In this document: piece by piece, positions 8,509 to 19,357 of the stretch
How positions within the stretch are numbered: position 1 is the first letter of the stretch
Layout: the number at the start of each line of letters is the position of its first letter
Source of the DNA: Thalassospira profundimaris
Lineage (GTDB): Bacteria > Pseudomonadota > Alphaproteobacteria > Rhodospirillales > Thalassospiraceae
Reading direction: 5' to 3'
Assembly: GCF_003326795.1 (NCBI RefSeq)
Contig: NZ_JPWI01000006.1
Span: 1 to 64,000, forward strand
DNA: 64,000 bases
The notes under the pieces: model-generated
The model's database searches: none
Seen by the model: only the letters and a program-made list of their open reading frames with translations
Told to the model about the DNA's origin: nothing
Program-made: the position numbers and the translations under genes

Positions 8509-8958
8509 TCACACTGACGGCGAGGATTGAGAAAACAACGAGGATAATTGGGCTTGCGGCTTTAAAAGGTCCGCCAGACTGTAATTGTCGAGAGTTCGAT
8601 AGAAGGCATTGCTTGCTTCCATCAAGGCATGTCGCAGGAAACAGGCACTTTCGATCCGGCATTCACCGTGATGTGCGGGGTCAAAGCAGGCGACAAGCGC
8701 CATGTCCTGTTCTGTATCCCGAACAATCTTGCCAATGCCAATTTCCGAAGGGACGCGACCGAGTCTCATGCCGCCGCCCTTGCCCCGAACGGTTTCAATC
8801 ACCCCTGTGCGGGCCTGATGGTGAACGATCTTCATCAGATGATTGCGCGAAATTTCATAGGCATTGGCGATTTCATCAATCGTGACCAGACGATCCTGAT
8901 GCAAGCCAAGATAGATCAGTACCCGCAGGGTGTAGTCGGTGAAGTGGGTCAGGCGCAT
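8509..8958 (-). CDS. nsrR: Rrf2-family nitric-oxide-sensing repressor NsrR
   Basis: Fe-S transcriptional repressor that releases its operators when NO nitrosylates the cluster. The 149 residues begin with the NsrR-typical MRLTHFTDYTLRVLIYLGL and a winged helix (recognition region about 26-47). Three cysteines, C91, C100 and C106, sit in the cluster loop. The C-terminus has the NsrR-like EASNAFYRTLDNYSLADLL. Neighbours are norCB on one side and a CZB chemoreceptor on the other, both plausible targets. An NsrR-like site (8991-9014) just upstream suggests autoregulation. Other Rrf2 members (IscR, RirA) fit worse by cysteine spacing and context. Confidence 0.92.
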   Translation of the reverse strand: MRLTHFTDYTLRVLIYLGLHQDRLVTIDEIANAYEISRNHLMKIVHHQARTGVIETVRGKGGGMRLGRVPSEIGIGKIVRDTEQDMALVACFDPAHHGECRIESACFLRHALMEASNAFYRTLDNYSLADLLKPQAQLSSLFSQSSPSV

Positions 8959-8990
8959 GGCGAGCTCGATCCGTGTTCAGACGCAGATTT

Positions 8991-9014
8991 AAACATGTAT
9001 ATTCTACACTTCTT
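8991..9014 (-). promoter_or_regulatory. NsrR-like operator upstream of nsrR
   Basis: AAACATGTA, five bases, then TACACTTCTT: an imperfect inverted repeat of the same half-site type as the cluster at 8361-8428. It lies about 33 bases before the nsrR start and about 300 before norC, so autoregulation of nsrR is the simplest reading. Confidence 0.5.
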
Positions 9015-9181
9015 TTCTCGGCCAGCCAGCCCAATGCTGCGAAATTCAACGCGATAAAATGGTGTCCCCGTCGTGCAAGGTACGATCACAAAGGACTGGC
9101 GATCAAACCGTTCTACACCCTGTTTGGTCACATTCACCTGAAACCGGCAATTCTGCTCCGTTAGCTGTTCCCGCACATGCC

Positions 9182-9205
9182 CCCGCCAAATGGCGGGAAT
9201 TTTTC
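9182..9205 (+). terminator. Terminator-like hairpin upstream of the norC promoter
   Basis: CCCGCC-AAAT-GGCGGG (9182-9197) followed by AATTTTT on the plus strand. It lies immediately before the FNR-type box of norC. No plus-strand gene precedes it, because nsrR runs the other way, so it may end a short untranslated transcript or insulate the nor promoter. The rest of the 8959-9313 interval holds only the two regulatory sites listed here. Confidence 0.55.
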
Positions 9206-9207
9206 GT

Positions 9208-9221
9208 TTGACGGCAATCAA
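9208..9221 (+). promoter_or_regulatory. FNR/NnrR-type box of the nor operon
   Basis: TTGACGGCAATCAA has the TTGA-N6-TCAA core and ten-base outline of the nirS box (TTGACGATGATCAA). It is centred about 99 bases upstream of the norC ATG, which leaves room for a promoter and a leader of about 55 bases. Confidence 0.75.
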
Positions 9222-9313
9222 GGAGCGAAATGCAGGCTTGGCAAATGATGCGAGAATGCCGTTTTGGGGACAGAGCGGCTTGGAACTGTCAATCGGAGTG
9301 AGGATTCGTTCAA

Positions 9314-11136
<1,823 letters not shown>

Positions 11137-11192
11137 CGGTAATCAAGTCAGAAAGACCTGGTTCGTGTTCTTTTAATTGGTGACACGCTGCT

Positions 11193-11235
11193 GGTAACGG
11201 CCGACCGGTTCTCGATGTCGGCCGTTACCTTTTTT
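11193..11235 (+). terminator. Strong terminator between norB and norQ
   Basis: GGTAACGGCCGAC pairs perfectly over 13 bp with GTCGGCCGTTACC, loop of 11 bases, followed directly by TTTTTT. This is a canonical intrinsic terminator. It should cap the norCB message and leave norQDEF to read-through or an own promoter, which I could not see in the 26 bases left. Confidence 0.9.
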
Positions 11236-11261
11236 GCCTTATCCAGTGCAGGAGCATTACG

Positions 11262-12071
11262 ATGTCTACCGCTCTTAAACAGTCAACTCCCGAGGTTCCT
11301 GTTCCGTTTTACCAGCCGACCGGCAATGAAGAGCAGCTTTTTGAAGTTGCATGGCAACGCCATCTTCCTCTTCTGCTGAAGGGCCCGACAGGATGCGGAA
11401 AAACCCGATTTGTATCGCATATGGCCGCCAAGCTTGGCATGCCGCTTTATACCGTTTCCTGTCATGATGATTTGACCGCTGCCGACCTTACAGGCCGCTA
11501 TCTGATCAAGGGGGGCGAAACTGTATGGGTGGATGGTCCCCTGACGCGTGCCGTGCGCAATGGCGGGATCTGCTATCTTGATGAGGTGGTCGAAGCGCGA
11601 AAAGATGTGACGGTCGTGCTCCACCCGCTAACCGATGATCGTCGTTTGCTGCCGCTTGATCGCACAGGTGAATTGCTTGAAGCGCCGGACAATTTCATGC
11701 TGGTTGTTTCCTATAACCCGGGATACCAGAATCTTCTCAAGCAGCTTAAACCTTCTACGCGGCAACGTTTTCTGGCCGTTGAGTTCAATTTCCCCGACCC
11801 CGATACCGAAGCCGATATCATTATGCGCGAAAGCGGAATTGATGCCGAAGGTGCGCGCATTCTTGTGCGTATAGCTGGCAATATCCGCAATCTGGCCGGG
11901 ATTGACCTTGAAGAAGCCGCTTCGACAAGGTTGCTGGTCTATTGCGCAACATTGCTTAAAACCGGTGTTGCTTTCGATGATGCGATCCAGGCAGCGATTA
12001 TCGAACCGTTGAGCGATGATCGTGACATTATAACCGGTCTGCGCGAAGCAATTGGCATCATCCGTGGCTGA
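11262..12071 (+). CDS. norQ: AAA+ ATPase for nitric oxide reductase activation, NorQ/CbbQ family
   Basis: MoxR-type AAA+ ATPase thought to insert the non-heme iron into NorB together with NorD. Walker A GPTGCGKT is at residues 41-48, a Walker B ICYLDEV lies near 107, and the C-terminal CbbQ-type lid domain follows. The 269 residues are typical. CAGGAG precedes the ATG, and norD follows after 15 bases. It is separated from norB by a strong terminator, so its level is probably lower than that of the enzyme subunits. Confidence 0.94.
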   Translation: MSTALKQSTPEVPVPFYQPTGNEEQLFEVAWQRHLPLLLKGPTGCGKTRFVSHMAAKLGMPLYTVSCHDDLTAADLTGRYLIKGGETVWVDGPLTRAVRNGGICYLDEVVEARKDVTVVLHPLTDDRRLLPLDRTGELLEAPDNFMLVVSYNPGYQNLLKQLKPSTRQRFLAVEFNFPDPDTEADIIMRESGIDAEGARILVRIAGNIRNLAGIDLEEAASTRLLVYCATLLKTGVAFDDAIQAAIIEPLSDDRDIITGLREAIGIIRG

Positions 12072-12086
12072 CCGCGGGAGGGTGTC

Positions 12087-14051
12087 ATGAGCTTTGATTT
12101 TCTTGAATTCGAAGAACAGGTGGGGATGTTGTGGCACCGGATTGCCACGCGTCATCAGGAAAGCTACCGCGAATATCCGGAACAGGCAGTTCGCTTCGCC
12201 GATTTACGGTCATATCTGCCAGTCCTGTTTCGGACATTGGGTGGCGATCCGGCCCTTGAATTTTGTCAGATCGATAAGCGTGTTTCGACACACCGGCTAA
12301 GCTGGCGACAGCGGATCGGACTTGTCGATGAACAAATTGCCATGGCTGAAATGAACGAGAGCGCGGTAAAAATGCCGCCTGTCATTTCGTTGTTCTCCGA
12401 CAGTTCGCTTAACCGCGATTTGTATGTCTGGCTGATGGCATGGTTTGCGGTTTCGGAGCCGCAACCTGCCGTGCAGGAAGATGCGTTCGCTGCTGATATC
12501 ATGCGTCTTGTCCGCGCGATGCAAACAGACCGTGCCGTGCAAAAGAATTTCCCTGGCATTCTTGCCTTGCGCCAGCGGTTATTCGAGGCCTTTGCCGCGT
12601 TGCGGCCCGTCCGTCGTCTGCCGCCTGTTGAACAGCAGATCGAAGAATGCGTGCAAAACATCCTTGACCAGTCGGGACCTGAAAACACAAATCCTGTCTG
12701 GTCCCTGATTTTCGACTGTCAGCAAGATGCGCAGGATATTGGGAAAAAGATCAGAGAAGCGGGTCTTAAGCCGCTTCGTTATGCACCGTTCCTGCCGGTG
12801 CCCCTTTGGGGGGAGGCCGTTCATGTCGGTACATCAGGCAGAAATGGTGAGGCTGACGCTGACGATCCCGACGAACCCGCCCAGGATGGTGATCGGGAAC
12901 GTAAAAAACAGGCCCGTCGGCGCAAGAATGATCAGGCCGGGCGGAATGACCCGCTTGCCCTGAACCGATTTGAAAAGATCCTTTCGATTGCCGAGATGGT
13001 CAATGTCAATCGGCCGATGGATGACGAAGAAGAACAGAATGCCAAGAAAGCGGCTGACGAACTTGAGGAAATGGAAATTTCCGATTGCAAGCGAAAGGCA
13101 GCGACCAAACTGCGTTTTGATCTTGATCTGCCACCGCGTGAAGCAGACGAAGGGCGCGTGATTGGCAAATGGACATATCCCGAATGGGATTACCGGCAAC
13201 AATCTTACCGTCCGGATTTCTGCAATGTCATCATGCAGTCAGGTGACGAAAATGTCAGCGAGACCGACATCTGGCAGCCCGGAGAAACCGAACGACGCCA
13301 GATCCGTCAGGTGCGTCGCCAGTTTGAGGCCTTTCGTCCGCGCCATGAGGTGTTGCGCGCCCAGCTTGATGGTGGCGAACTTGATCTTGAAGCGGTCATT
13401 CGTGCGCAATGTGACCAGAAAGGCAATGGCGAGCTCAGCAACAGGATTTATCTTGATACCGTGCGGCGGGCCCGTGATCTTTCGGTCGCGGTTCTGATCG
13501 ATGTTTCATTGTCGACAGATGCCTGGATACAGGACAATCGTGTTCTCGATGTTGAAAAGCAGGCCCTTTCGGTTTTGGCTGGCGGACTTGATGCCTGTGG
13601 TGATGATTTCGGGGTTTACAGTTTTACCTCGCGTCGGCGCGATTGGGTCCGGATCAACGCGATCAAGGATTTCAGCGAAGACTGGTCAGTCGAATGTCAG
13701 AACCGGATTCAAAGACTGCGTCCAGGGTATTACACCCGTCTGGGAACCGCGATACGGCATATGGGAAAATTGCTTGGTGAACGGCCTCACCAGCATCGCC
13801 TGATGCTGGTCATTACGGACGGCAAACCGAATGATATCGATCATTACGAGGGACGATACGGCATCGAGGACAGTCGCCGTGCAGTCCGCGAATGTCGACA
13901 GGCAGGGATTGGTCTGTTCGGGGTGACCGTGGACCGCAAGGCGCAGGACTATTTCCCCTATATCTTTGGCGTTGGCGGCCATGCGATTGTCGCCCGGCTT
14001 GAAAAGTTACCATCCGCATTGCCGCGCATCTATCGACAACTGGTGCGGTGA
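12087..14051 (+). CDS. norD: Nitric oxide reductase activation protein NorD (von Willebrand A domain)
   Basis: Partner of NorQ in NO reductase maturation; cytoplasmic. The 654 residues include a charged middle region (around 255-340, rich in D, E, K and R) and a C-terminal von Willebrand factor A domain with a MIDAS motif, DVSLSTDAW, near residue 472, as required for metal-dependent contact with NorQ and NorB. GCGGGAGGG precedes the ATG. The stop TGA shares bases with the norE start. Confidence 0.95.
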   Translation: MSFDFLEFEEQVGMLWHRIATRHQESYREYPEQAVRFADLRSYLPVLFRTLGGDPALEFCQIDKRVSTHRLSWRQRIGLVDEQIAMAEMNESAVKMPPVISLFSDSSLNRDLYVWLMAWFAVSEPQPAVQEDAFAADIMRLVRAMQTDRAVQKNFPGILALRQRLFEAFAALRPVRRLPPVEQQIEECVQNILDQSGPENTNPVWSLIFDCQQDAQDIGKKIREAGLKPLRYAPFLPVPLWGEAVHVGTSGRNGEADADDPDEPAQDGDRERKKQARRRKNDQAGRNDPLALNRFEKILSIAEMVNVNRPMDDEEEQNAKKAADELEEMEISDCKRKAATKLRFDLDLPPREADEGRVIGKWTYPEWDYRQQSYRPDFCNVIMQSGDENVSETDIWQPGETERRQIRQVRRQFEAFRPRHEVLRAQLDGGELDLEAVIRAQCDQKGNGELSNRIYLDTVRRARDLSVAVLIDVSLSTDAWIQDNRVLDVEKQALSVLAGGLDACGDDFGVYSFTSRRRDWVRINAIKDFSEDWSVECQNRIQRLRPGYYTRLGTAIRHMGKLLGERPHQHRLMLVITDGKPNDIDHYEGRYGIEDSRRAVRECRQAGIGLFGVTVDRKAQDYFPYIFGVGGHAIVARLEKLPSALPRIYRQLVR

Positions 14052-14665
14052 TGATGCAGGGCGACATTCAAAAACAGCCCATCTTGAGTCTTGGAGACAC
14101 AGAAACACCTGACGACGAAGCTTCCTGGGGCGGTCTCGAACACTTGCCTGGGCACCCGATCATGTGGGTATTGATCTTGTCCGAACTTGTCGTCTTCGGG
14201 GCATTTTTGCTGGTGTTTTCGGCAGTTCGAATTGGCGATCCTGCCGGATTTGCGCAGGATCAGTTGCAACTGGACAGATTGGCAGGCGGTATCAATACGT
14301 TGGTGCTGCTGACCAGTGGACTGTTTGCCGTCTTGGCAACCAAAGCAATCAATGAAGACAATCGGTCGGGGTGCAGGCTATGGCTGTTGGCAACGTCGAT
14401 CTTCGGGGTGATTTTCCTGATTATCAAATTGATGGAATACACAGCCAAGTTCGATGCCGGGATCGGTTTGGAAAGCACGACATTTTTCACGCTTTATTTT
14501 CTGATTACCGGCTTTCATGCCCTGCATGTCGTTCTGGGGCTTGGCATTCTGGGGGTTGTTGCAATCTGGCCCAGCCGGATCAATGTCGAAACCGCCGCAG
14601 CATTCTGGCATATGGTCGATATGGTCTGGGTTCTGGTTTTCCCTGTGATCTATCTGGTGAGATGA
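14051..14665 (+). CDS. norE: NorE, cytochrome c oxidase subunit III-like protein
   Basis: A 204-residue membrane protein of the subunit III family, with about five helices and the family opening WGGLEHLPGHPIMWVLILSE. NorE is an accessory protein that raises NO reductase activity in alphaproteobacteria; its mechanism is unknown. The start is TGATGATG at the norD stop, so ATG 14051 or 14054 are both possible. norF begins one base after the stop. Confidence 0.9.
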   Translation: MMQGDIQKQPILSLGDTETPDDEASWGGLEHLPGHPIMWVLILSELVVFGAFLLVFSAVRIGDPAGFAQDQLQLDRLAGGINTLVLLTSGLFAVLATKAINEDNRSGCRLWLLATSIFGVIFLIIKLMEYTAKFDAGIGLESTTFFTLYFLITGFHALHVVLGLGILGVVAIWPSRINVETAAAFWHMVDMVWVLVFPVIYLVR

Positions 14666-14666
14666 G

Positions 14667-15020
14667 ATGGCCGCGCAAGAAACCTGTTCAGAACTTGATG
14701 AAAATGATGCCGTTATGTCGGGAACAACCGAAACATCGTCCCGGATTGTTGTCAGGGTTTGGCTTGCGGCAAGTGCCATAACGATCCTGTCGCTCGTTCT
14801 GGGATTGACCGTTGATGGCGCAGTTCAACGGTCATTGGGACTGATCTCGGTCGGCTTTATTATGGCGGTTGGTTGTTGCAAGGCCTGGCTGATCTTGCGG
14901 TTCTATCTGGGGCTGGGACCAGCCGCAGGAAGCTGGCGCGGGTTATTCATGGCTTTTCTGATCGTCATTCTTGTTGGTGTTTTCGCAAGCCAGGGCATCA
15001 TTGTTTTAATGATGCCCTGA
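14667..15020 (+). CDS. norF: NorF-like small membrane protein
   Basis: 117 residues with a polar N-terminus (1-25) and three predicted membrane helices, resembling the cytochrome c oxidase subunit IV-like NorF proteins that follow norE. The pair norEF is known to be needed for full NO reductase activity in Paracoccus. The start one base after norE implies translational coupling. The last codons and the stop lie inside the terminator hairpin. Confidence 0.85.
   Translation: MAAQETCSELDENDAVMSGTTETSSRIVVRVWLAASAITILSLVLGLTVDGAVQRSLGLISVGFIMAVGCCKAWLILRFYLGLGPAAGSWRGLFMAFLIVILVGVFASQGIIVLMMP
14991..15019 (+). terminator. Terminator overlapping the 3' end of norF
   Basis: CAGGGCATCAT pairs with ATGATGCCCTG over 11 bp with a seven-base loop, followed by a short AT-rich run. 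The norF stop codon is part of the right arm. With only 19 bases between norF and the convergent nirN, the hairpin has to sit within the coding end. Confidence 0.7.
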
Positions 15021-15039
15021 TATATTTACGTCGCTGCTG

Positions 15040-16644
15040 TTAGTGACTGGTGCCTTCGGAATAGGTGATCTTGTTAAACACGTTATATTTTCCGACCGGC
15101 TTTTTCATCGGGATGCGTTTGAGTTCGTTGAACGTGTCGGCATCGTAAACAATGACAGCCCCGTCATCATCCCAGATCGAAAGCAAGGCGTGTTTGCCGC
15201 TGCGATCAAATTCAACATGTGCGGCAACCTTGCCCGGTTCGGGACGCAATGTCTTGACGATTTCAAGGGTGCGTTTGTCGATGATATGGACGGCGTCCTT
15301 ATCAGGACCAAAAAACACATCGACCCAGGCATAAGGCGTGTTTTCGTGACTGCGGGTAAAGAAGCCGGGACCAAGCGTTTCAATTGTCTTGATCGTTTCC
15401 CAGGTCGTCATGTCGATAACGCTGATTTTTGAATCCTTAAGGTGCGGGGTGGCAAGAACCTGTCGCCCCTGATATTCAAAGGTAATGCCCGATCCAAGAT
15501 GGGGCATGCCTTCAAGGGCAATATTGGCAACCTTGCGCCCGACATTCAGGTTGACCACCTGTCCGTCCCGTCCATTGCGGGCCGCACCGATCAGATAACG
15601 ATATTCCTGATCAAAGAAGAAATCGTCGAGCCCGTCGGCAAGTCTTATGCGTCGAACAGGAAATGGTCCGTGCTGCACATCAAGCGCTTCGACCATGTTT
15701 TCTTCGTAGTTGTGAACAAAGCCCGGATATACCGGCCGGGGAGAATCGGCATAGGAAATCTCCCAGACTTCAGGCAAATCTTTCAATGCAACGATAAAGC
15801 TTTGTCGCGGTGGTGCCGTATATACAGCCGATACGCGCGATGTTTTTCCACGATCGCCAGCAACCGGAATAAGTCGTAATGGTCGAAGGTCGTAAGCATC
15901 AAGCAGGATCAGACTGTGCGGTAGCATATTGCCGGCCATCAGGTAGCGGCCGTCACTGGAAACCGCAACATTTCGGGTGTTCAGACCAACACGAATTTCG
16001 GCAACCATTTGTAGAGAATAAAGGTCATACATCTGCACCCAGCCATCGCGGGAAGCCAGATAGACAAATCTTCCGTCCGGTGAATATTTCGCACCACCAT
16101 GCAAGGCAAAGCGGGTCTGGAACCGGTCAAGCGGGCTGAAGCTGTCGCCGTCAAGTATGGTGACATGGTGATCCCCGGCTTCGACCACGGTGAACAGATT
16201 AAGCGGATCACTATTGAACTTTGGCTTGGCCGGTAATGTTGCCGGATCGACAAAAACTTCATGACTGGCCGCAATGTCGGCCATTTCCCAACCGGGTATC
16301 TTGGCAAGTGGTTGACGCAACCATTCACCTAAAAGGGTAATATCCGTTTGATCCAGAACGGTTTCGAACGCAGGCATCTGTGTTGCCGCGCGGCCCTTTG
16401 AGATAACGCCCTCAAGCGTTTTGCCACGCAGTTTTTCAAGACTCTCGGGCAAAAGTGCCGGTCCCATTCCGCCCAATCGGTCACCGTTATGGCAAACGGC
16501 GCAATGGGTGGCATAAAGTGCTTCGGCATCAGCCTTCTGGGATGGGGAAAAGGTTTCTTGGCCAAATGCAGGCATCGCGGCCACTGTGGTCAGGGCCGTG
16601 ACCATGGCAAGCTTTCGCAGAAAGGTGCCAGACGGGGTTCTCAT
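15040..16644 (-). CDS. nirN: NirN, cytochrome c / d1-domain protein for heme d1 synthesis
   Basis: Periplasmic dihydro-heme d1 dehydrogenase that performs the last step of heme d1 formation. The 534 residues show a signal peptide (to about 28), a cytochrome c domain with CAVCH at 48-52, and an eight-bladed d1-type propeller with NirS-like repeats such as YSPDGRFVYLASRDGWV. It resembles NirS but is a separate subfamily. It is the last gene of the nir operon, starting in an ATGA overlap with nirJ, and converges on norF. Confidence 0.93.
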   Translation of the reverse strand: MRTPSGTFLRKLAMVTALTTVAAMPAFGQETFSPSQKADAEALYATHCAVCHNGDRLGGMGPALLPESLEKLRGKTLEGVISKGRAATQMPAFETVLDQTDITLLGEWLRQPLAKIPGWEMADIAASHEVFVDPATLPAKPKFNSDPLNLFTVVEAGDHHVTILDGDSFSPLDRFQTRFALHGGAKYSPDGRFVYLASRDGWVQMYDLYSLQMVAEIRVGLNTRNVAVSSDGRYLMAGNMLPHSLILLDAYDLRPLRLIPVAGDRGKTSRVSAVYTAPPRQSFIVALKDLPEVWEISYADSPRPVYPGFVHNYEENMVEALDVQHGPFPVRRIRLADGLDDFFFDQEYRYLIGAARNGRDGQVVNLNVGRKVANIALEGMPHLGSGITFEYQGRQVLATPHLKDSKISVIDMTTWETIKTIETLGPGFFTRSHENTPYAWVDVFFGPDKDAVHIIDKRTLEIVKTLRPEPGKVAAHVEFDRSGKHALLSIWDDDGAVIVYDADTFNELKRIPMKKPVGKYNVFNKITYSEGTSH

Positions 16645-17885
16645 GATGCGTGCTCCACCTGACCGCGGCGTCTTGTTGCGGCAAACGGGACCGTTTCCAG
16701 TCGATCATGATGACCGGTAATGCCCAGTTCCGCATCGGCAAGATAGCAGCCGGGATCCTCAGCCCAGGGATCACCGGTAAGCTGATAGGCACGCGTTCGG
16801 GTGTTGCCGCCGCAAATGTCGCGATACTGGCACTCCCCGCAACGTCCCCCGACCGCGCGAGGCCGTTGTTTAAGCCCGGCCATCAATGGGTCGCTGATAT
16901 CCTGCCAGATGTCGGAAAACGGCCGTTTGAGAACATTGCCAAGCGTATGCTGCCACCACATCGTATCGGGATGAACGTTTCCAAGATTGTCGATATTGGC
17001 AACATTCACACCTGATGCATTGCCACCCCAGCGGCGAAGCATCCGGGTGATGTGTTCGGATGCGCTGCTATAGTGCTGATCGATCCAGAATTTCAGGAAA
17101 ACGCCATCAGCATCATTGTTACCAGTCACATAATCGCGTGCGATACCGGCTTTCAGGTCTGCCTCGCAACGGGCAAAGATCATCAACAGGGCGTCACGGG
17201 TCATGTTGTAAAATGCGTGATCCTTGCGGTTATGGTTACCGCGTCCCGCATAATTCAGATGAGAGAAATAGAATTTGTCGATCCGTTCGCGTTCAACCAG
17301 ATCGAGAAGACCCGGCAAATCCTGATAGTTTTCTCGGGTCATGGTGAAACGGATGCCGACGGGCAGTTTGGCATCGCGGCACAGTTTTGCGCCCCGCAAT
17401 GCGAGATCAAATCCACCGTCCAGACGCCGGAAATAGTCATGGGTTTCGTTCAACCCATCAAGGCTTATTCCGACATAATCATAATTGGCCTTGGCAATCT
17501 GATCGATGTTGGTTTCGTCAATCAGCGTGCCATTGCTTGACAGGGCGACATAGAACCCAAGTTCCTTGGCGTAGGCCGAAATATCGAAAATGTCAGGTCG
17601 CATCAAAGGTTCGCCACCAGACAGGATCAGAACAGGGACATTGAAATCGCGCAGATTTTCCATTGTTTTGAAAACCTGTGCGGTGGTCAGTTCCCCGGGG
17701 AAATCCTTATCCACGGCAGAGGCATAGCAATGCCGGCATGTCAGATTGCAACGTCTGATCAGGTTCCAGATTACGACTGGTCCCCGGTTGGCAAGCTGGG
17801 CATGTTTGCGGGAAGACGCAGGTACGGATCCGCCGTTTTCGGCAATCTCGATCGCGGCCCGGATATATTGGCTTACTCGCAGCAT
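16641..17885 (-). CDS. nirJ: Heme d1 biosynthesis radical SAM protein NirJ
   Basis: Radical SAM enzyme that removes two propionates from didecarboxysiroheme and installs the keto groups of heme d1. CNLTCRHC at residues 46-53 provides C46, C50 and C53 for the SAM [4Fe-4S] cluster. A C-terminal SPASM-like region (CGECQYRDICGG and a later Cys) supplies an auxiliary cluster. The 414 residues fit the family. It overlaps nirH by 13 bases and nirN by ATGA. Confidence 0.96.
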   Translation of the reverse strand: MLRVSQYIRAAIEIAENGGSVPASSRKHAQLANRGPVVIWNLIRRCNLTCRHCYASAVDKDFPGELTTAQVFKTMENLRDFNVPVLILSGGEPLMRPDIFDISAYAKELGFYVALSSNGTLIDETNIDQIAKANYDYVGISLDGLNETHDYFRRLDGGFDLALRGAKLCRDAKLPVGIRFTMTRENYQDLPGLLDLVERERIDKFYFSHLNYAGRGNHNRKDHAFYNMTRDALLMIFARCEADLKAGIARDYVTGNNDADGVFLKFWIDQHYSSASEHITRMLRRWGGNASGVNVANIDNLGNVHPDTMWWQHTLGNVLKRPFSDIWQDISDPLMAGLKQRPRAVGGRCGECQYRDICGGNTRTRAYQLTGDPWAEDPGCYLADAELGITGHHDRLETVPFAATRRRGQVEHAS

Positions 17886-18397
17886 TTCCGCTCCTTGCTT
17901 TTGCGCCAGCGCAAGCCGGTCTTTTTCAGAATGCGACGGCTGTAAAGAATGCGGTGGTCATGAACGGTATCGCCCAGAATTTTGCGAATTTCCGCAACGT
18001 GGGCTTCGACGATGTCGCGTGATGTGCCATGAACCATGGCAAACAGATTAAACGGCCATTCCGGCAAATGCCGTGGCCGCCGATAGCAGTGGGACACGAA
18101 ATCAAGAGCGCCGATGGTTTCACCCATCTCGTCGATCCTGTCGTCATCAATGTCCCAGACGCTCATGCCGTTAGCGCGGTAACCGAACTGATAGTGATTG
18201 GGGATGATGCCGATCCGCCGGATGACACCGATATCAAGCATGCGCTGCAGGCGTTGTTCGACTTCATCGGGACTTAAACCGATGCCAAGACCGATATCGC
18301 CATAGGGGGTCGAAGTGATCGGTAACCCCGACTGTGTCGCACGGATCAGGGCTTCGTCAATTTCGTCAAGTTCAGGAACTGGTACAGGGTTGTTCAT
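17873..18397 (-). CDS. nirH: Siroheme decarboxylase subunit NirH
   Basis: One of the Lrp/AsnC-like proteins that together decarboxylate siroheme to 12,18-didecarboxysiroheme. The 174 residues have an N-terminal winged helix and a C-terminal ligand domain with the family HCYRRPRHLPEWPFNLFAMVHG stretch (about 103-124). Order and length match NirH of other nir operons (about 172). It starts in an ATGA overlap with nirG. Confidence 0.9.
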   Translation of the reverse strand: MNNPVPVPELDEIDEALIRATQSGLPITSTPYGDIGLGIGLSPDEVEQRLQRMLDIGVIRRIGIIPNHYQFGYRANGMSVWDIDDDRIDEMGETIGALDFVSHCYRRPRHLPEWPFNLFAMVHGTSRDIVEAHVAEIRKILGDTVHDHRILYSRRILKKTGLRWRKSKERKCCE

Positions 18398-18843
18398 TCC
18401 GGTACCTCCAGCTTGAGTTCAAGAAAATATTCTTGTTCCTTGGGAAAGTTCAAAACCTCCAACCCGGTTTCGCGAGAAATCTCGGCAAGAACATTAGCCA
18501 GTGCGATTTCATCGCTGGCCAGAACCACAAACCACATGTTCAGCCGATCATCGCGCTCGTAATTATGGGCAACTTCCTCAAAGGAATTGACCTGATCAGC
18601 AACCGCATCAAACCTTTCGGGCGGAACAGCCATTGCAGCAAGTGACACGGCCCCCCCAAGCTTTTCGGTGTTAAAAAGTGGTCCAAAGCGGCTGATATAT
18701 CCTTTGGCAATCAGTTGCTGGACGCCTTCAATCAGGACATCTTCAGAATAGCCAAGGCGTTCGGCCAGAACTTGAAACGGGTGGGCGCAAATAGGAAAAC
18801 CGCCTTGCAGATTGTTAAGCAAATCGCGTTCAAGCTGATCCAT
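18394..18843 (-). CDS. nirG: Siroheme decarboxylase subunit NirG
   Basis: 149-residue Lrp-like subunit of the siroheme decarboxylase set. It has the HNYERDDRLNMWFVV stretch shared with NirD. ATG 18843 is chosen because GGCAGGAGGA lies just before it and the length then matches known NirG (about 147); an in-frame ATG 35 codons upstream would lie deep inside nirL. It overlaps the nirL end by 14 bases. Confidence 0.9.
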   Translation of the reverse strand: MDQLERDLLNNLQGGFPICAHPFQVLAERLGYSEDVLIEGVQQLIAKGYISRFGPLFNTEKLGGAVSLAAMAVPPERFDAVADQVNSFEEVAHNYERDDRLNMWFVVLASDEIALANVLAEISRETGLEVLNFPKEQEYFLELKLEVPE

Positions 18844-19357
18844 GTTGTCCTCCTGCCATGTTCTTTGCAGTAAAAGGCACAGCGCCATACTTACCTGCGC
18901 GCTGGGCAAAGCATCGTTTGCTGAACAGGACTTTCTGCGGCATGTCACAAAGATCGAGCCGCGCGGTCATGTGGCGGATTTGCGCACGAACAGTGTGTTT
19001 GTCCCGTCCGTGGATCATGCAATAAAGATTAAAGGGCCAAACCCCTGCCACGCGTTCACGCCGATAACACAAGGTGACATAAGGCAATCTTGCCATTGCT
19101 CGCCCGATATCTGCTGCCATCGGGTCGGGGACATCGAACACACACATCGCATTGGCCTGATATCCCAGTGCCCGGTGATGCAATATCATACCGAACCTGT
19201 TGATCAGGCCATTTTCAATCAGTTGATCCAGCGCGGAAATGACGCCTTCTTCTGTTATCCCCAACGTGTTGGCAATAACAGCATAGGGGTGCGGACAAAT
19301 CGGCAGGCCGTTGCGCAGCTGTTCAATCAACCGGTGATGAAGTTCGGTCAGTTCCAT
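18830..19357 (-). CDS. nirL: Siroheme decarboxylase subunit NirL
   Basis: 175-residue Lrp-like subunit, the same length as Pseudomonas NirL. It contains the NirH-like LCYRRERVAGVWPFNLYCMIHGRD signature (about 96-119), conserved in this half of the family. In several alphaproteobacteria nirD and nirL are fused; here they are separate frames overlapping by 10 bases. No ribosome site is evident, so translation is probably coupled to nirD. Confidence 0.9.
   Translation of the reverse strand: MELTELHHRLIEQLRNGLPICPHPYAVIANTLGITEEGVISALDQLIENGLINRFGMILHHRALGYQANAMCVFDVPDPMAADIGRAMARLPYVTLCYRRERVAGVWPFNLYCMIHGRDKHTVRAQIRHMTARLDLCDMPQKVLFSKRCFAQRAGKYGAVPFTAKNMAGGQHGSA

Noticed and set aside
9279-9293. 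TTGGAACTGTCAA near the norC start
   Set aside because: Spacing between TTG and CAA is seven bases, not the eight of FNR/NnrR boxes; the box at 9208-9221 fits better.
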